A stretch of 64,000 bases of DNA from Methanosarcina barkeri MS (lineage in GTDB: Archaea; Halobacteriota; Methanosarcinia; Methanosarcinales; Methanosarcinaceae), in contig NZ_CP009528.1 in NCBI RefSeq assembly GCF_000970025.1, positions 1,971,168 through 2,035,167 of the forward strand. Direction: 5' to 3'. Under the pieces are notes generated by a model that worked only from the letters and a program-made list of their open reading frames with translations, had not been told where the DNA came from and did no database searches. Shown one piece after another: positions 18,615-27,307 of the stretch. Positions within the stretch are counted from its first letter, which is position 1; every line of letters begins with the position of its first letter. A program made the position numbers and the translations under genes.

Positions 18615-19058
18615 ATGTTCAGTACAATTGTTAGTCCGCGTTTTGGGGACATAGACGGGCTTGGGCATGTGAATAACACTGTCCTCCCGGTCTGGTTCGA
18701 AATTGGAAGAAACTCAGTATTCCGGCTTTTTTCACCGGACCTTGATCTTAGCCCTGATGTATGGCACCTGATTCTTGTCAGGACCGAGTTTGATTTTCTG
18801 CACCAGATGTATTTCAGGTCGGATGTGGAGATAAGAACTTTCATTGCAAAGATAGGAAACAGTTCCTTTACTGTAGGGCATGAGGCGTGGCAGGAAGGCG
18901 AGCTCAAGGTAAAGGGTCAGGCAGTGCTGGTTTATTACGACTTCAAGCTCCAGAAAGCAATGCCCCTTCCTGACCCAATACGCGAAATTCTGACAGCGCA
19001 TATGTTTCCTGCAATGGATAATGCTGAAACGGATACGGATTCCCCTTGCTCTATTTGA
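18615..19058 (+). CDS. Acyl-CoA thioesterase (4HBT/hot-dog fold)
   Basis: A 147-residue hot-dog-fold thioesterase. The family signature is FSTIVSPRFGDIDGLGHVNNTVLPVWFEIGR, with the active-site Asp in GDIDGLGHVNN (residues about 13-23), followed by the long helix and strands ILVRTEFDFLHQMYF and QAVLVYYDF. It hydrolyses acyl-CoA to free acid and CoA; chain length is unknown. ATG 18615 is chosen over a TTG seven codons upstream because AAGGA lies seven bases before it. It sits between the regulator and the ligase. Confidence 0.85.
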   Translation: MFSTIVSPRFGDIDGLGHVNNTVLPVWFEIGRNSVFRLFSPDLDLSPDVWHLILVRTEFDFLHQMYFRSDVEIRTFIAKIGNSSFTVGHEAWQEGELKVKGQAVLVYYDFKLQKAMPLPDPIREILTAHMFPAMDNAETDTDSPCSI

Positions 19059-19166
19059 ATTTACTTGACTGACTGCCCACAAACCGAATTTTGGAGCACA
19101 TGAGATATTTCTGTTCGCAAACAAACAGCTTCAAAAAATTAATAGTGCAAGAGAGAGGCTAATACC

Positions 19167-20822
19167 ATGCATCTTATAGAAGAGTCCCTCGGTAATTACT
19201 TTGAGAAACAGGTGGCTGTAGACCCTGACCACGAGTTTATAATTTATCCTGACCGCAACCTTCGTTTTACTTATGGGCAGTTCAACGAAAGGGTCAATAA
19301 CCTTGCAAAAGGGCTGCTAGCTATAGGGATAACAAAAGGGGATCATGTAGGAATCTGGGCAAAAAATGTTCCTGATTGGCTTACCTTCATGTTTGCCACG
19401 GCAAAAATAGGAGCAGTACTTGTTACTGTGAATACTGCCTACAAGAGCCATGAGGTCGAATATGTATTAAAACAATCCGATATGAAGGCTCTGGCTATGA
19501 TTGATAGCTACAGAGACGTTGATTATCTCGAAATAATTAATGAACTGGTCCCTGAGCTCAAAACCTCTGAGAGAGGGAGACTGAAAAGCAAAAACTTTCC
19601 CTATCTTAAGAGTATAATTTACGTAGGACAGGAAAAGCACCGGGGTATGTATAACACAAACGAGCTTATGCTTCTTGGCAGCCATTATCCCGATGACAAG
19701 CTCTGCGAGATTATGGCCAGTGTCGACTGTGACGATGTTGTCAATATGCAGTATACATCAGGGACTACCGGGTTTCCTAAAGGAGTCATGCTGACCCATA
19801 AAAATATCCTGAATAATGGACTTTCTATCGGAGACCGCCAGAAGTTCACCTATATAGATAGGCTCTGTTTTCCTGTGCCACTTTTTCACTGTTTTGGAAT
19901 AGTACTCGGAGTTATGGCCGTTCTGACTCACAGAGCAACGCTTGTTATGCTCGAGGTTTTTGATCCTCTATTAGTACTTGCCGCGGTACATAAAGAGAAA
20001 TGTACGGCTCTCTACGGCGTGCCAACAATGTTTATTGCCGAGTATACGCATCCCATGTTCGACATGTTTGACCTATCTTCTCTCAGAACGGGGATTATGG
20101 CAGGTTCGACCTGCCCTGTGGAAGCCATGAAAAAGGTCGTAAACGATATGCACTGTTATCAGATTACCAGTGTTTACGGGCTTACGGAAGCATCCCCTGG
20201 TATGACTCAAACCGCTGTAGATGATCCTCTAGAACTCAGGGTCGAAACTGTTGGCAAACATTTTCCGGGCGTAGAGGTCAGGGTTGTTAATCCCGATACC
20301 AATGAGCCGGTGCCTCTAAACACTGTAGGAGAGATATGCTGTCGCGGATATAATGTAATGAAAGGTTACTATAAGATGCCTGAAGAAACGAAAAAAGTTA
20401 TCGATGAAGGCGGCTGGCTTCACAGTGGAGACCTCGGAACCTGTGACGAAGACGGTTATTACAGAATCACAGGCAGGATTAAGGACATGATTATCCGGGG
20501 AGGGGAAAACATCTATCCAAGAGAGATTGAGGAACTCCTGCTTACCATGCCCGAAATTACAGACGTCCAGGTTGTGGGCATCCCTGACAAAAAATACGGG
20601 GAAATTGTAGGTGCTTTTGTGATTCTCAAAAAAGGTGCAGACCTTACAGAAGCCGATATCAGGGATTATGCCTTAAGCAAGATCGCACGCTACAAGGTTC
20701 CAAAACATGTATTCATTGTAGATGAATTCCCGCTGACAGCAAGCGGTAAAATTCAAAAATACAGGCTAAGGGAACTGGCTGTGGAACTTGTCAATAAGCA
20801 GGATGAGATAGCAATTGAGTAA
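19167..20822 (+). CDS. AMP-forming acyl-CoA ligase
   Basis: A 551-residue ANL-superfamily enzyme. The P-loop is [11 protein letters not shown] (about residues 195-205), the A5 motif YGLTEASP (about 341), the A7/A8 region [24 protein letters not shown] (about 422-445) and the catalytic lysine motif [10 protein letters not shown] near residue 530. It activates a carboxylic acid through an acyl-adenylate. The sequence is closer to medium- or long-chain FadD-type ligases than to acetyl-CoA synthetase. With the XRE-cupin regulator and thioesterase it forms a small acyl-CoA module that looks bacterial in style. The physiological substrate is unknown. Confidence 0.92.
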   Translation: MHLIEESLGNYFEKQVAVDPDHEFIIYPDRNLRFTYGQFNERVNNLAKGLLAIGITKGDHVGIWAKNVPDWLTFMFATAKIGAVLVTVNTAYKSHEVEYVLKQSDMKALAMIDSYRDVDYLEIINELVPELKTSERGRLKSKNFPYLKSIIYVGQEKHRGMYNTNELMLLGSHYPDDKLCEIMASVDCDDVVNMQYTSGTTGFPKGVMLTHKNILNNGLSIGDRQKFTYIDRLCFPVPLFHCFGIVLGVMAVLTHRATLVMLEVFDPLLVLAAVHKEKCTALYGVPTMFIAEYTHPMFDMFDLSSLRTGIMAGSTCPVEAMKKVVNDMHCYQITSVYGLTEASPGMTQTAVDDPLELRVETVGKHFPGVEVRVVNPDTNEPVPLNTVGEICCRGYNVMKGYYKMPEETKKVIDEGGWLHSGDLGTCDEDGYYRITGRIKDMIIRGGENIYPREIEELLLTMPEITDVQVVGIPDKKYGEIVGAFVILKKGADLTEADIRDYALSKIARYKVPKHVFIVDEFPLTASGKIQKYRLRELAVELVNKQDEIAIE

Positions 20823-20838
20823 AGACAGTAGCTATTGA

Positions 20839-20856
20839 CAGTCATTGGCAATGACT
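20839..20856. terminator. Hairpin after the acyl-CoA ligase gene
   Basis: AGTCATTG-GC-AATGACT is a seven-base-pair stem 15-35 bases after the stop codon, inside a TATTGACAG direct repeat. No long T-run follows, so it may be only a 3' processing or stability element. Confidence 0.35.
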
Positions 20857-20947
20857 ATTGACAGCTATTGATAGCATAGGTTAAAATGTTAATCAGTTAT
20901 TATTAACCACCCAGGTTGTTTTATCGGCCATTCAGGTCGATTCTATT

Positions 20948-21050
20948 TATTCATTGAATTCTACTTCATTGAATTCTATATCTTCATTGAATTCTATCTT
21001 TATTGAATTCCATATCTTCATTGAATTCTATATCTTCATTGAATTTCAAT
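20948..21050. repeat. Degenerate 18-bp tandem repeat
   Basis: About five units of the type TTCATTGAATTCTATATC in head-to-tail order with small length changes. It is non-coding and lies in the gap downstream of the acyl-CoA ligase gene. Confidence 0.85.
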
Positions 21051-21224
21051 TTGTTAATCTTTTGCTTTAAAATTTTAAAACCATTAAAAAATAAGATACT
21101 AGCAAATTTTAAAGATTGATTACATTTTTGAAGAGCATTTTAATTTGTTCCCATATTAAAAAGTGTATGACAATACAAAAACGATGGGTAATTGAATATT
21201 TGACGTAATTTATTATATATACGA

Positions 21225-21490
21225 TTTTAGCATTAGAAGGATGTAGTTGTAAGAGAAGCGCAATAGTGCACCTTTGTGCATAGCGTATGGGGAGTTTTTC
21301 TCTAGGGGTTTCATCGATTGAGAACTCAGGTATCAAAAGGAGCTCTCAATCAATCACCACAACTAATTAAATGTCTGCACTGTTCTCTTGCAACTAAATG
21401 AAGAATATGGGGGAGTATTCTTCAAGGGGGTTTCACCGATTGAGAGCCCAAGGGTCATCATAACAGGGCTCTCAATCAATCACCAACTTT
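21225..21490 (+). ncRNA. Candidate structured RNA with two homologous stem-loop modules
   Basis: Two related modules lie in tandem, each with a GGGGAGT-like block, then GGGGTTTCA-CGATTGAGA, then a long hairpin. Module 1: GATTGAGAACTC (21316-21327) pairs with GAGCTCTCAATC (21340-21351), one mismatch. Module 2: GATTGAGAGCCC (21438-21449) pairs perfectly with GGGCTCTCAATC (21466-21477). Both are followed by AATCACCA. A TATA-like TTATTATATATA at about 21210-21222 precedes the first module at a suitable distance, and a T-rich stretch follows the second. The strand is inferred from that. No open frame spans it. It could also be a pair of transposon-derived repeats. Confidence 0.5.
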
Positions 21491-21756
21491 TAACTTAATT
21501 TTAACTTTTAACTTGAACTATTTTTGACTAAACTCTTCGCACAATTTATTGATTTGCATAAATCGTACAAATAATATAAATATAATTTTTCTCCCGATTC
21601 TCCCCACTGAAGTTCAGCTATTGTGCTTTCCCCAGTTATGACCTTTATAAATATCTTTCAAACAATTAATAACTGTCCTATTCTATTTAAGTCCTTTGAT
21701 GAGTCACTTTTAAGAGTTCATATTGTTTGTATAAGTGCTAACAAAATTTACTTATT

Positions 21757-21886
21757 GAGCTCATCCCAAAACTTGAAATTTGCGTCTTCGGCCTTGTATT
21801 TCTAATATTCAATCAAGCACAAGATTATGAAAATATCTTTGAAACCCCTCAATGATTAAGAATAAAATATCTTTCGGGATAGGCTC
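21757..21886. repeat. MITE-like element with GAGCCTATCCC-type ends
   Basis: A 130-bp segment with ends GAGCTCATCCCAAAA and, read inward from the right, GAGCCTATCCCGAAA. The same end sequence occurs at the transposase remnant at 50533 and in the element at 37593. Non-coding. Confidence 0.55.
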
Positions 21887-22457
21887 ATTCTGTAATTGCA
21901 CAGATTATTACTCAATAAATATTTTATACTCATATTCTCAAAGTGAGGCAACAAAGTTTTTGATTAATGTCAAGGTTATCAATTATGTGTATCGCTTTAT
22001 AGATTACTTTTTTCCAGTTTTTTCGTGTCTTGATATAGTATGATGTTCCTATTTTTGAGACCAGACAGGATGTCAGAATCTCAGGTGTTTACTTACCTGG
22101 CTGGTAACTTCCGTATTCACACCTGTATTACGATACATCAACTTTACGACATATCAAGGAGTTCTTTTATTTTTTCACAGAAGGGGAATAAAATAATCTA
22201 CCTAGGATACGATTGGTTTAATGTCTAGTAAGATAATGTCGACGAGACTTGTTAAATCCCGGAACTATGAATTTTCTAAGAATACGGCTAATAGATTTCC
22301 AGACTTTACAAAAATCAAAAATCATTTGCTGCCGGACAAAGATAAGAGTGGCAGAATTCAAGGTTTAAGGTGAAAATTGTAAAGGGCAGGACCAGGAGAT
22401 TGATTCCGATAGGAAAACTAATCTGGAGTAAGAACAATAGAATTAACAAGGATTATT
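21887..22457. other. Non-coding gap upstream of the helical-repeat gene
   Basis: About 570 bp with no supported gene. Short frames exist but have no binding site or recognisable product. The segment probably contains old element debris and the promoter and leader of the gene at 22458. Confidence 0.4.
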
Positions 22458-23381
22458 GTGGGGTCTGGTGTCTCGCCTGTGGATATAAATGAGCTGGATG
22501 AAGTCAGAACTATTGAAGAAGGATTCAAAAAAGCGTATAGTGGGGACCAAAAAGAAACAGTAGAAGCTATTGACAAGCTCAAGGGCTTCGCGCTCCAGTT
22601 GATTCACCTGGACGCCAATGCTGAAAACGAGCTGGATATAAAAGCGCTGATCATCTCTATAGGGGACATAGCGAGGGTATCTGCTGAAATGAAAATGGAG
22701 CAGGTATGCTCAGTTTCAGGTTGTGTCCTTGTAGATATAGCACTTGAGGCTGCCAGTCAAAAGAGGGAGCCGGTTGCTATAAAGGCTTTATCCATTGTCG
22801 GGAGCCTTGCCATGGAGTTTGCCGGAAAAGGCTTGGGTGTAGCAGCCAGAAGTACATCCGAATCGCTCGGAACTTGTGGGAAGGGCTCTTCAAGAATGAA
22901 AATGGAAACGATGATAAGCCTTTCTGAGGTTTACCTCATGCAGGTATCACTGATATCTATAGAAAAAGGACTTCATAAGGCCGGGATTGCTGCTATAGGC
23001 TACCTTGGGGAGATAGGAATCGCTTCGGCCAAACAGGCAATAGAAACCAGTACTCTGGAAGCTGCAGTCATTCTTGAAGATCTGGGTAATACCGCTGTAA
23101 GTGAAAATAACGAGTCCTACGCAAAGGCAGTAATTGAGGCACTTGAAAACCTGGGCACAGAGGCATCTCAGGGCGGAATGAAAAACGTACTTGTCCAGAT
23201 CGCGTGGTCTCTGGAAATGATCCGGGTACTTGCTCTGGATCGAGGCATGAAAGGAGCTTGCTTTGCTGCAAAGGCTGCGCTTGAATCCATCAACACGGCA
23301 GGCTTACTTGACGCAGAACAGAACCTGGAAAAAATCAGGGAAATAAAGGAATTCCATTCTGTTATCCTGAAAAAAAGTTAA
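22458..23381 (+). CDS. All-helical repeat protein of unknown function
   Basis: A 307-residue soluble, almost wholly alpha-helical protein with Ala/Glu/Leu-rich repeats of about 35-40 residues (ALIISIGDIARVSAEMKMEQ, AIKALSIVGSLAMEFAGKGL, AAIGYLGEIGIASAKQAIE, AVIEALENLGTEASQGGMK), resembling HEAT-like or TPR-like solenoids. Composition is clearly coding. There is no catalytic motif and no membrane segment. The start is GTG 22458; no strong binding site is visible, and a start slightly upstream or downstream is possible. It stands alone upstream of a tRNA on the other strand. Confidence 0.7.
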   Translation: MGSGVSPVDINELDEVRTIEEGFKKAYSGDQKETVEAIDKLKGFALQLIHLDANAENELDIKALIISIGDIARVSAEMKMEQVCSVSGCVLVDIALEAASQKREPVAIKALSIVGSLAMEFAGKGLGVAARSTSESLGTCGKGSSRMKMETMISLSEVYLMQVSLISIEKGLHKAGIAAIGYLGEIGIASAKQAIETSTLEAAVILEDLGNTAVSENNESYAKAVIEALENLGTEASQGGMKNVLVQIAWSLEMIRVLALDRGMKGACFAAKAALESINTAGLLDAEQNLEKIREIKEFHSVILKKS

Positions 23382-23578
23382 AAAAGCATTGGGGAATTTA
23401 GAGTTAAGGAAGCAGAACCTGAAAAATATATTTTTCTGTATTTAAATACAAAAAGATTCTAAAAGAAAACAAATAGTTAAAGAAAAATCATAAATCACTA
23501 GAAAAATCATTATAGAAAATTCATGAATCACTGTAGAAAATCATTATAAAAAATAAGTTCTGTGTGTATAATTTAATA

Positions 23579-23656
23579 TGGTGCTCCGGCCGGGATTCGA
23601 ACCCGAGTCTTCGGCTCGAAAGGCCGGAATGATTGGCCGGACTACACTACCGGAGC
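23579..23656 (-). tRNA. tRNA-Glu (TTC)
   Basis: On the minus strand the acceptor GCTCCGG pairs with CCGGAGC, the discriminator is A and CCA is encoded (23579-23581). The anticodon loop CTTTCGA gives anticodon TTC (plus-strand 23618-23620), glutamate. The T-arm has GGTTCGAATCC in full. The first anticodon-stem pair is C-A, the other four pair. No intron is present. The sequence is identical to the gene at 25133-25210. Confidence 0.95.
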
Positions 23657-24264
23657 ACATTGCATCTCACAGCGAGACCTTCAATAGACTTAAGTAATAT
23701 ATAAATCTGTCCCTTTGGGGGAGACGTTTTTGTAAATATATTTAAGAGTTTGCCGATAGTACTAAAACAAAAAGATTATTTTATTCTGGAGTAGTTAACA
23801 GGTCAAGATTTTTTACCTAAATGATTTTATTCTGGAATAGTTAATAGTTTAAGATTTTTTACCTGAAGGACTCAAATAAATAATGACTTCAGTTAGTTTT
23901 AAAACAGAATAAACCTATCCCAAGACTTTTTTTGTTTTAGGTACCCGCAATGAAATGACCCTTGCAACTTATAATTTATTGTAACTTTGATTGGCTACCT
24001 TGATAGTGAAAATCAAAACGTTCAATTGGAAATCTGCATAGTTTATTCTGAGACGAGGCCTAAGTTATCAGAATTTTTAGGATCATTTTTCCATGATCAG
24101 ATGTTCGATTGGTTGTTCCGAATACGATATTCAAAAATCAAATTTAAAGTTATGGGATGTACTCAATGTTAAATTTAAAAAAGAAAAAAAGAAAGTAATA
24201 AGGAAGTTTAGTTTACAGGATAGAAGCGAACCCGGACTAGCTTGTTGCCTTTATTGTCATACTG
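23657..24264. other. Non-coding gap between tRNA-Glu and a gene remnant
   Basis: About 600 bp, AT-rich, with an imperfect direct repeat (GATTTTATTCTGGAGTAGTTAA near 23773 and ATGATTTTATTCTGGAATAGTTAA near 23820). Nothing else is supported. Confidence 0.4.
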
Positions 24265-24534
24265 TCAGAAATAAAGTGGGTTTTCGTAGTATTCTGAGTT
24301 ATCAGCTTTCAGTGCATTTAGGTAGTCGAATACCCAGACATCATTTCCACCAAACTGTGTGTTAATGAGATCGATAGTATCAGGTTCCTCAGCTGCGCTC
24401 ACGTAGAAAAGATCTGTAGCATCATTCCATACAGGCTTTTTGGTAACGGTCACTTTCCCAATAATATCAAAGTAATACGTGTCGTTACACTTGACCCAGC
24501 CAGTTACATCAGTATATACAGCGTTTAATTTATA
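24265..24534 (-). pseudogene. 3' remnant of an unidentified, probably secreted protein gene
   Basis: The minus-strand frame is open from 24534 without a start codon and reads through KLNAVYTDVTGWVKCNDTYYFDIIGKV to DYLNALKADNSEYYENPLYF and a stop. Codon use and composition (Asp, Asn, Tyr, Trp-rich) look like an extracellular Methanosarcina protein. The 5' part is missing; a TAA precedes the frame. No family is recognised. An internal ATG would give only 62 residues. Confidence 0.5.
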
Positions 24535-24813
24535 TTACAAACCTAAAGATTTTTTATTAAATGAACATAAGTTAAGCAAGTATTTTGAAATGAGTATTTT
24601 AAAAAAACCAGTATATACTTATTTTTTTTGACTATTGTATACAATAATTTCCACATCTGATTAAAAACTTAAAAAAGGCATACAACATTACAAAAATATA
24701 TTATATAATTTATGTTTCTTTTTTGGTAAGATGTGGTTATTAAGTTTACTTCCTGTCTGTAAATCCAATACATTCATTCTGCATGGTTATTTAAAAACTC
24801 ATGGAGAAAATAA

Positions 24814-24914
24814 GGCTCTTCGTTGTTTTGTATGGACATCCTCATAATATTCTCATAAAAACCAATGCGGTCTTGAATTGAAAACATCTTATCCATACGA
24901 AATGGCAAAGAGTC
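24814..24914. repeat. ISL3-like MITE copy 1 (101 bp)
   Basis: Starts GGCTCTTCGTT and ends with the degenerate complement GCAAAGAGTC. The GGCTCTT end is typical of ISL3-family elements. The flanking octamers GAAAATAA and AAAAATAA differ at one base, fitting an 8-bp target duplication. The interior (TCAATTCAAGACCGCATTG-type segment) matches the copy at 41926. Confidence 0.7.
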
Positions 24915-25132
24915 AAAAATAAACATGAACTCTGAACAAACCAGAAGGTATCGTAAGAACTACTTCTGAGATCTGATACATTAAAAAACGAGAAAGTAAT
25001 CAACATCATGGAACAAAAACTGTAAATACCGGCCAGATAGAAATAAAATACTCTCCATCCTAAGAAACATAAAACTAAGAAATCCGAAACACAGTTCTTT
25101 TGGTGTCAATAGAAAAGTATTGTAGAAAAGTA

Positions 25133-25210
25133 TGGTGCTCCGGCCGGGATTCGAACCCGAGTCTTCGGCTCGAAAGGCCGGAATGATTGGCCGGACTACA
25201 CTACCGGAGC
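25133..25210 (-). tRNA. tRNA-Glu (TTC), second identical copy
   Basis: Same 78-nt sequence as the gene at 23579-23656, including encoded CCA and anticodon TTC. Similarity ends at the gene boundaries except for AATATGG/AGTATGG just after the 3' end. It is on the same strand, 1.5 kb away, with its own flanks. Confidence 0.95.
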
Positions 25211-25229
25211 TTTTATTGTATCTTATTTT

Positions 25230-25261
25230 CCCCTTATCGAAGGGGGTTCTTCAATAAGGGG
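25230..25261. terminator. Hairpin next to the second tRNA-Glu
   Basis: CCCCTTAT at 25230-25237 pairs with ATAAGGGG at 25254-25261 around a 16-base loop. It lies just outside the 5' end of the tRNA gene. It could belong to the promoter or leader of the tRNA or terminate a transcript arriving from the minus-strand genes at 25487 and beyond. Confidence 0.35.
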
Positions 25262-25486
25262 TTTTCCTATATATAGTTAGCGGCTGCCGATACCTTTCAA
25301 AATGTTAGTAGCTGTTGAATTAGAAAATCTCACAAGCCTTTTTAAAAAGGCTTGACAGAAAACCTTTTGAGAAAAGATTTGATCGAAGAGCTCTAACAAC
25401 GCAGTAGTCACAACCTTTTTAACAAAGACTTGACAGAAAACTGTCTTTGAGAATACCATTAGCTGTTGAGTTTGAGAATTCTTTTT

Positions 25487-25888
25487 TCACATTCCTTCTT
25501 CAGCTTCTTCCTTATTTTTGACATCGACTTTTATTTCACCGGTCTCTTCCGAGCTTTCATCTTCTTGCATGAGGTTACCAATCCATTCACTGAGTCTTCC
25601 GCAGTATTCGGGTTGACAGTCACCTGTGCAGCCTGTACAGGCCGAAAACAATTCTCCTGCAAGTAGGAGGTCGTATTTTTCCTTAACTTCTTCCTTTGCT
25701 TTCAGTAGATATGTTCTTGCCCCGTTTGAGACTCCAACTTCTCGTACAATAAGATCTTTATCCAGAAGTTTTTTTATGATTCTGGAGCATTTTCTGCTGT
25801 CGATATTCAACTTTTTCCAGATGACGTTCTGGAAAACGCCTTCTTTATGGCTTTTTATTATATTATAAGCTTCTTCTTCAAGATCCAT
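25487..25888 (-). CDS. Winged-helix regulator with a C-terminal cysteine cluster
   Basis: A 133-residue protein. Residues 1-65 form a MarR-like winged helix (EAYNIIKSHKEGVFQNVIWKKL, SRIIKKLLDKDLIVREV). Residues 80-95 hold four cysteines, SACTGCTGDCQPEYC, likely to bind a metal or Fe-S cluster. The tail is strongly acidic (DESSEETGEIKVDVKNKEEAEEG). It looks like a redox- or metal-sensing DNA-binding protein; the target is unknown. The LSm gene lies 32 bp upstream in the same direction, so the two are probably co-transcribed. Confidence 0.8.
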   Translation of the reverse strand: MDLEEEAYNIIKSHKEGVFQNVIWKKLNIDSRKCSRIIKKLLDKDLIVREVGVSNGARTYLLKAKEEVKEKYDLLLAGELFSACTGCTGDCQPEYCGRLSEWIGNLMQEDESSEETGEIKVDVKNKEEAEEGM

Positions 25889-25920
25889 GATTCCACACTA
25901 GTAGAGTTCCTTATGAAGTT

Positions 25921-26145
25921 TTACTCTTCTACAGGAGTGATCAGTATAATGTTATTACCGCGAAGTACTACTGAACCAAGAGAACGAACTTTTTCTCCTT
26001 TTACGATCTCCATGGTGTCCACGAGATGAAGGTTCATATAGTCGTCCACGCTCTTAAGAGTGCCTTCAAGCAGATTAAGATCGCCTTTCATTTCTACCTG
26101 GATTTTTGATCCAACAATTTTCTGAACTTTTTTATTTGGGAACAA
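25921..26145 (-). CDS. LSm/Sm-like archaeal protein
   Basis: A 74-residue Sm-fold protein. The Sm1 motif is seen in VGSKIQVEMKGDLNLLEGTLKSVDDYMNLHLVD and the Sm2 motif in LGSVVLRGNNIILITP. Archaeal SmAPs form ring-shaped heptamers that bind U-rich RNA. It precedes the winged-helix/Cys protein on the same strand. Length and both motifs are normal for the family. Confidence 0.92.
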   Translation of the reverse strand: MFPNKKVQKIVGSKIQVEMKGDLNLLEGTLKSVDDYMNLHLVDTMEIVKGEKVRSLGSVVLRGNNIILITPVEE

Positions 26146-26498
26146 ATTTAAACCCTCGCTGATTTATTCTGAATTCTCCCCGTACTTGCTTCTGTTTATT
26201 AAGTCCCAAGCCAGTGCGGAGCAAGTCGCATCAGAACCGCATCCATACCTGCGGTTTACTTGCTGCCTGTATCAGTCCTTCATGCCAGCGACTGATAATT
26301 TCTTCATATCGTCACTCCACCGGCTTTTAAGAAAACTGAGAACTACATACCCTTTACAGAGATATATAACCATCGATCTCCAGGAGCTCTCAAATGACTC
26401 CTGGATCAACTAGCTCCTTCCATAAGTTGCAGTTCAAATTTTCCGATTTACCAGCAACCGTTGGGCTGCAACCGTTGGGTCACAACCGTTGCGCCGGT

Positions 26499-26717
26499 TG
26501 ATCACACCGATAGGGTTTGGTGATAAGAGCCTCAAATCCAAACGTTATAGGGTTTTTCGCTCAAGCCTTTTTTGAAAAGGCTTGTGATCACGTCGATAGG
26601 GTTTGGTGATAAGAGCCTAAATCCAAACGTTGTAGGGTTTTTCACTCAAACCTTTTTTGAAAAGGCTTGTGATTACTCTGATAGAGTTTGGAGATAAAGC
26701 TCTTCAAACTCAAACAT
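26499..26717. repeat. 86-bp tandem repeat with two hairpins per unit, 2.5 units
   Basis: Units start at 26499, 26585 and 26670 (the last partial). Each contains GGTTTGG...CCAAAC and then CAAGCCTTTTTTGAAAAGGCTTG-type arms, both able to form stems. CAACCGTTG occurs three times just before (26455-26492). The block lies directly after the DUF3467 gene (minus strand) and before the LSm promoter. A related hairpin is at 25330-25353. It could act as tandem terminators. Confidence 0.8.
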
Positions 26718-26723
26718 AATGGG

Positions 26724-27125
26724 TCAGATGTAACCCTGGAGATCCGTACTGTCGTCAACAAGCTTTGCAGACGACTCTTTTCTTGGTCTCGGGATCGCTT
26801 TTGCAATGGGCCCAAAAACGGATTCGTATTCATTTATATGCTGGGTCAGCCAGCGGGACAGCTCAAGTGCAGCTACCGGAGAAAGTATCACTTCGGTTTC
26901 TACACGTCTCTGGATGACCCTTGATTCCGAGGCATCCCCTAACAGTTTTGGAGTGTCATTATAAAAACCAATCCTGAAATCATAGGGGCTGTGCCCACCT
27001 GCAGCTCCGATAGCATATATCTGCCTGAAGTTCTCAGGCTTCACAAACTCGATTGTAATGCTTTTCTTAATCTTTTTAGAAGCTGAGCTTTCAATATTTT
27101 CCCTGGATTCAACATCCTCGGTCAT
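26724..27125 (-). CDS. DUF3467 protein
   Basis: A 133-residue protein starting MTEDVESRENIESS at 27125, preceded by GAGGT with good spacing. The conserved DUF3467 core is ENFRQIYAIGAAGGHSPYDFRIGFYND followed by VETEVILSPVAALELSRWLTQHINEYES. The function of the family is unknown; bacterial and archaeal members are small beta-alpha proteins. It lies between the helicase gene and the hairpin repeat array, all on the minus strand. Confidence 0.85.
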   Translation of the reverse strand: MTEDVESRENIESSASKKIKKSITIEFVKPENFRQIYAIGAAGGHSPYDFRIGFYNDTPKLLGDASESRVIQRRVETEVILSPVAALELSRWLTQHINEYESVFGPIAKAIPRPRKESSAKLVDDSTDLQGYI

Positions 27126-27307
27126 GAAATTACCTCTATTTTTACTCTTAGAATATCTGATCAGATTTTGATCCATTACACTAGTAGCCGGCCCTTAAAA
27201 ACCGGTCAATCCTCTCATATAAACAAAGCATTCCCACATAAGCAGGAACATTTCAACTCATTATACACTGTTATTACAATGTTATCTGCAAAAACGTTTT
27301 TGATCTT

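Noticed and set aside
21109-22228. Several 60-75-residue frames in the non-coding region around the stem-loop RNA candidate
   Set aside because: No binding sites, no conserved features, and they overlap the repeat structures.
23579-25210. Duplicated tRNA-Glu genes as attachment-site duplication flanking an integrated element
   Set aside because: Both copies are full length and there is no integrase or element between them; simple gene duplication is sufficient.
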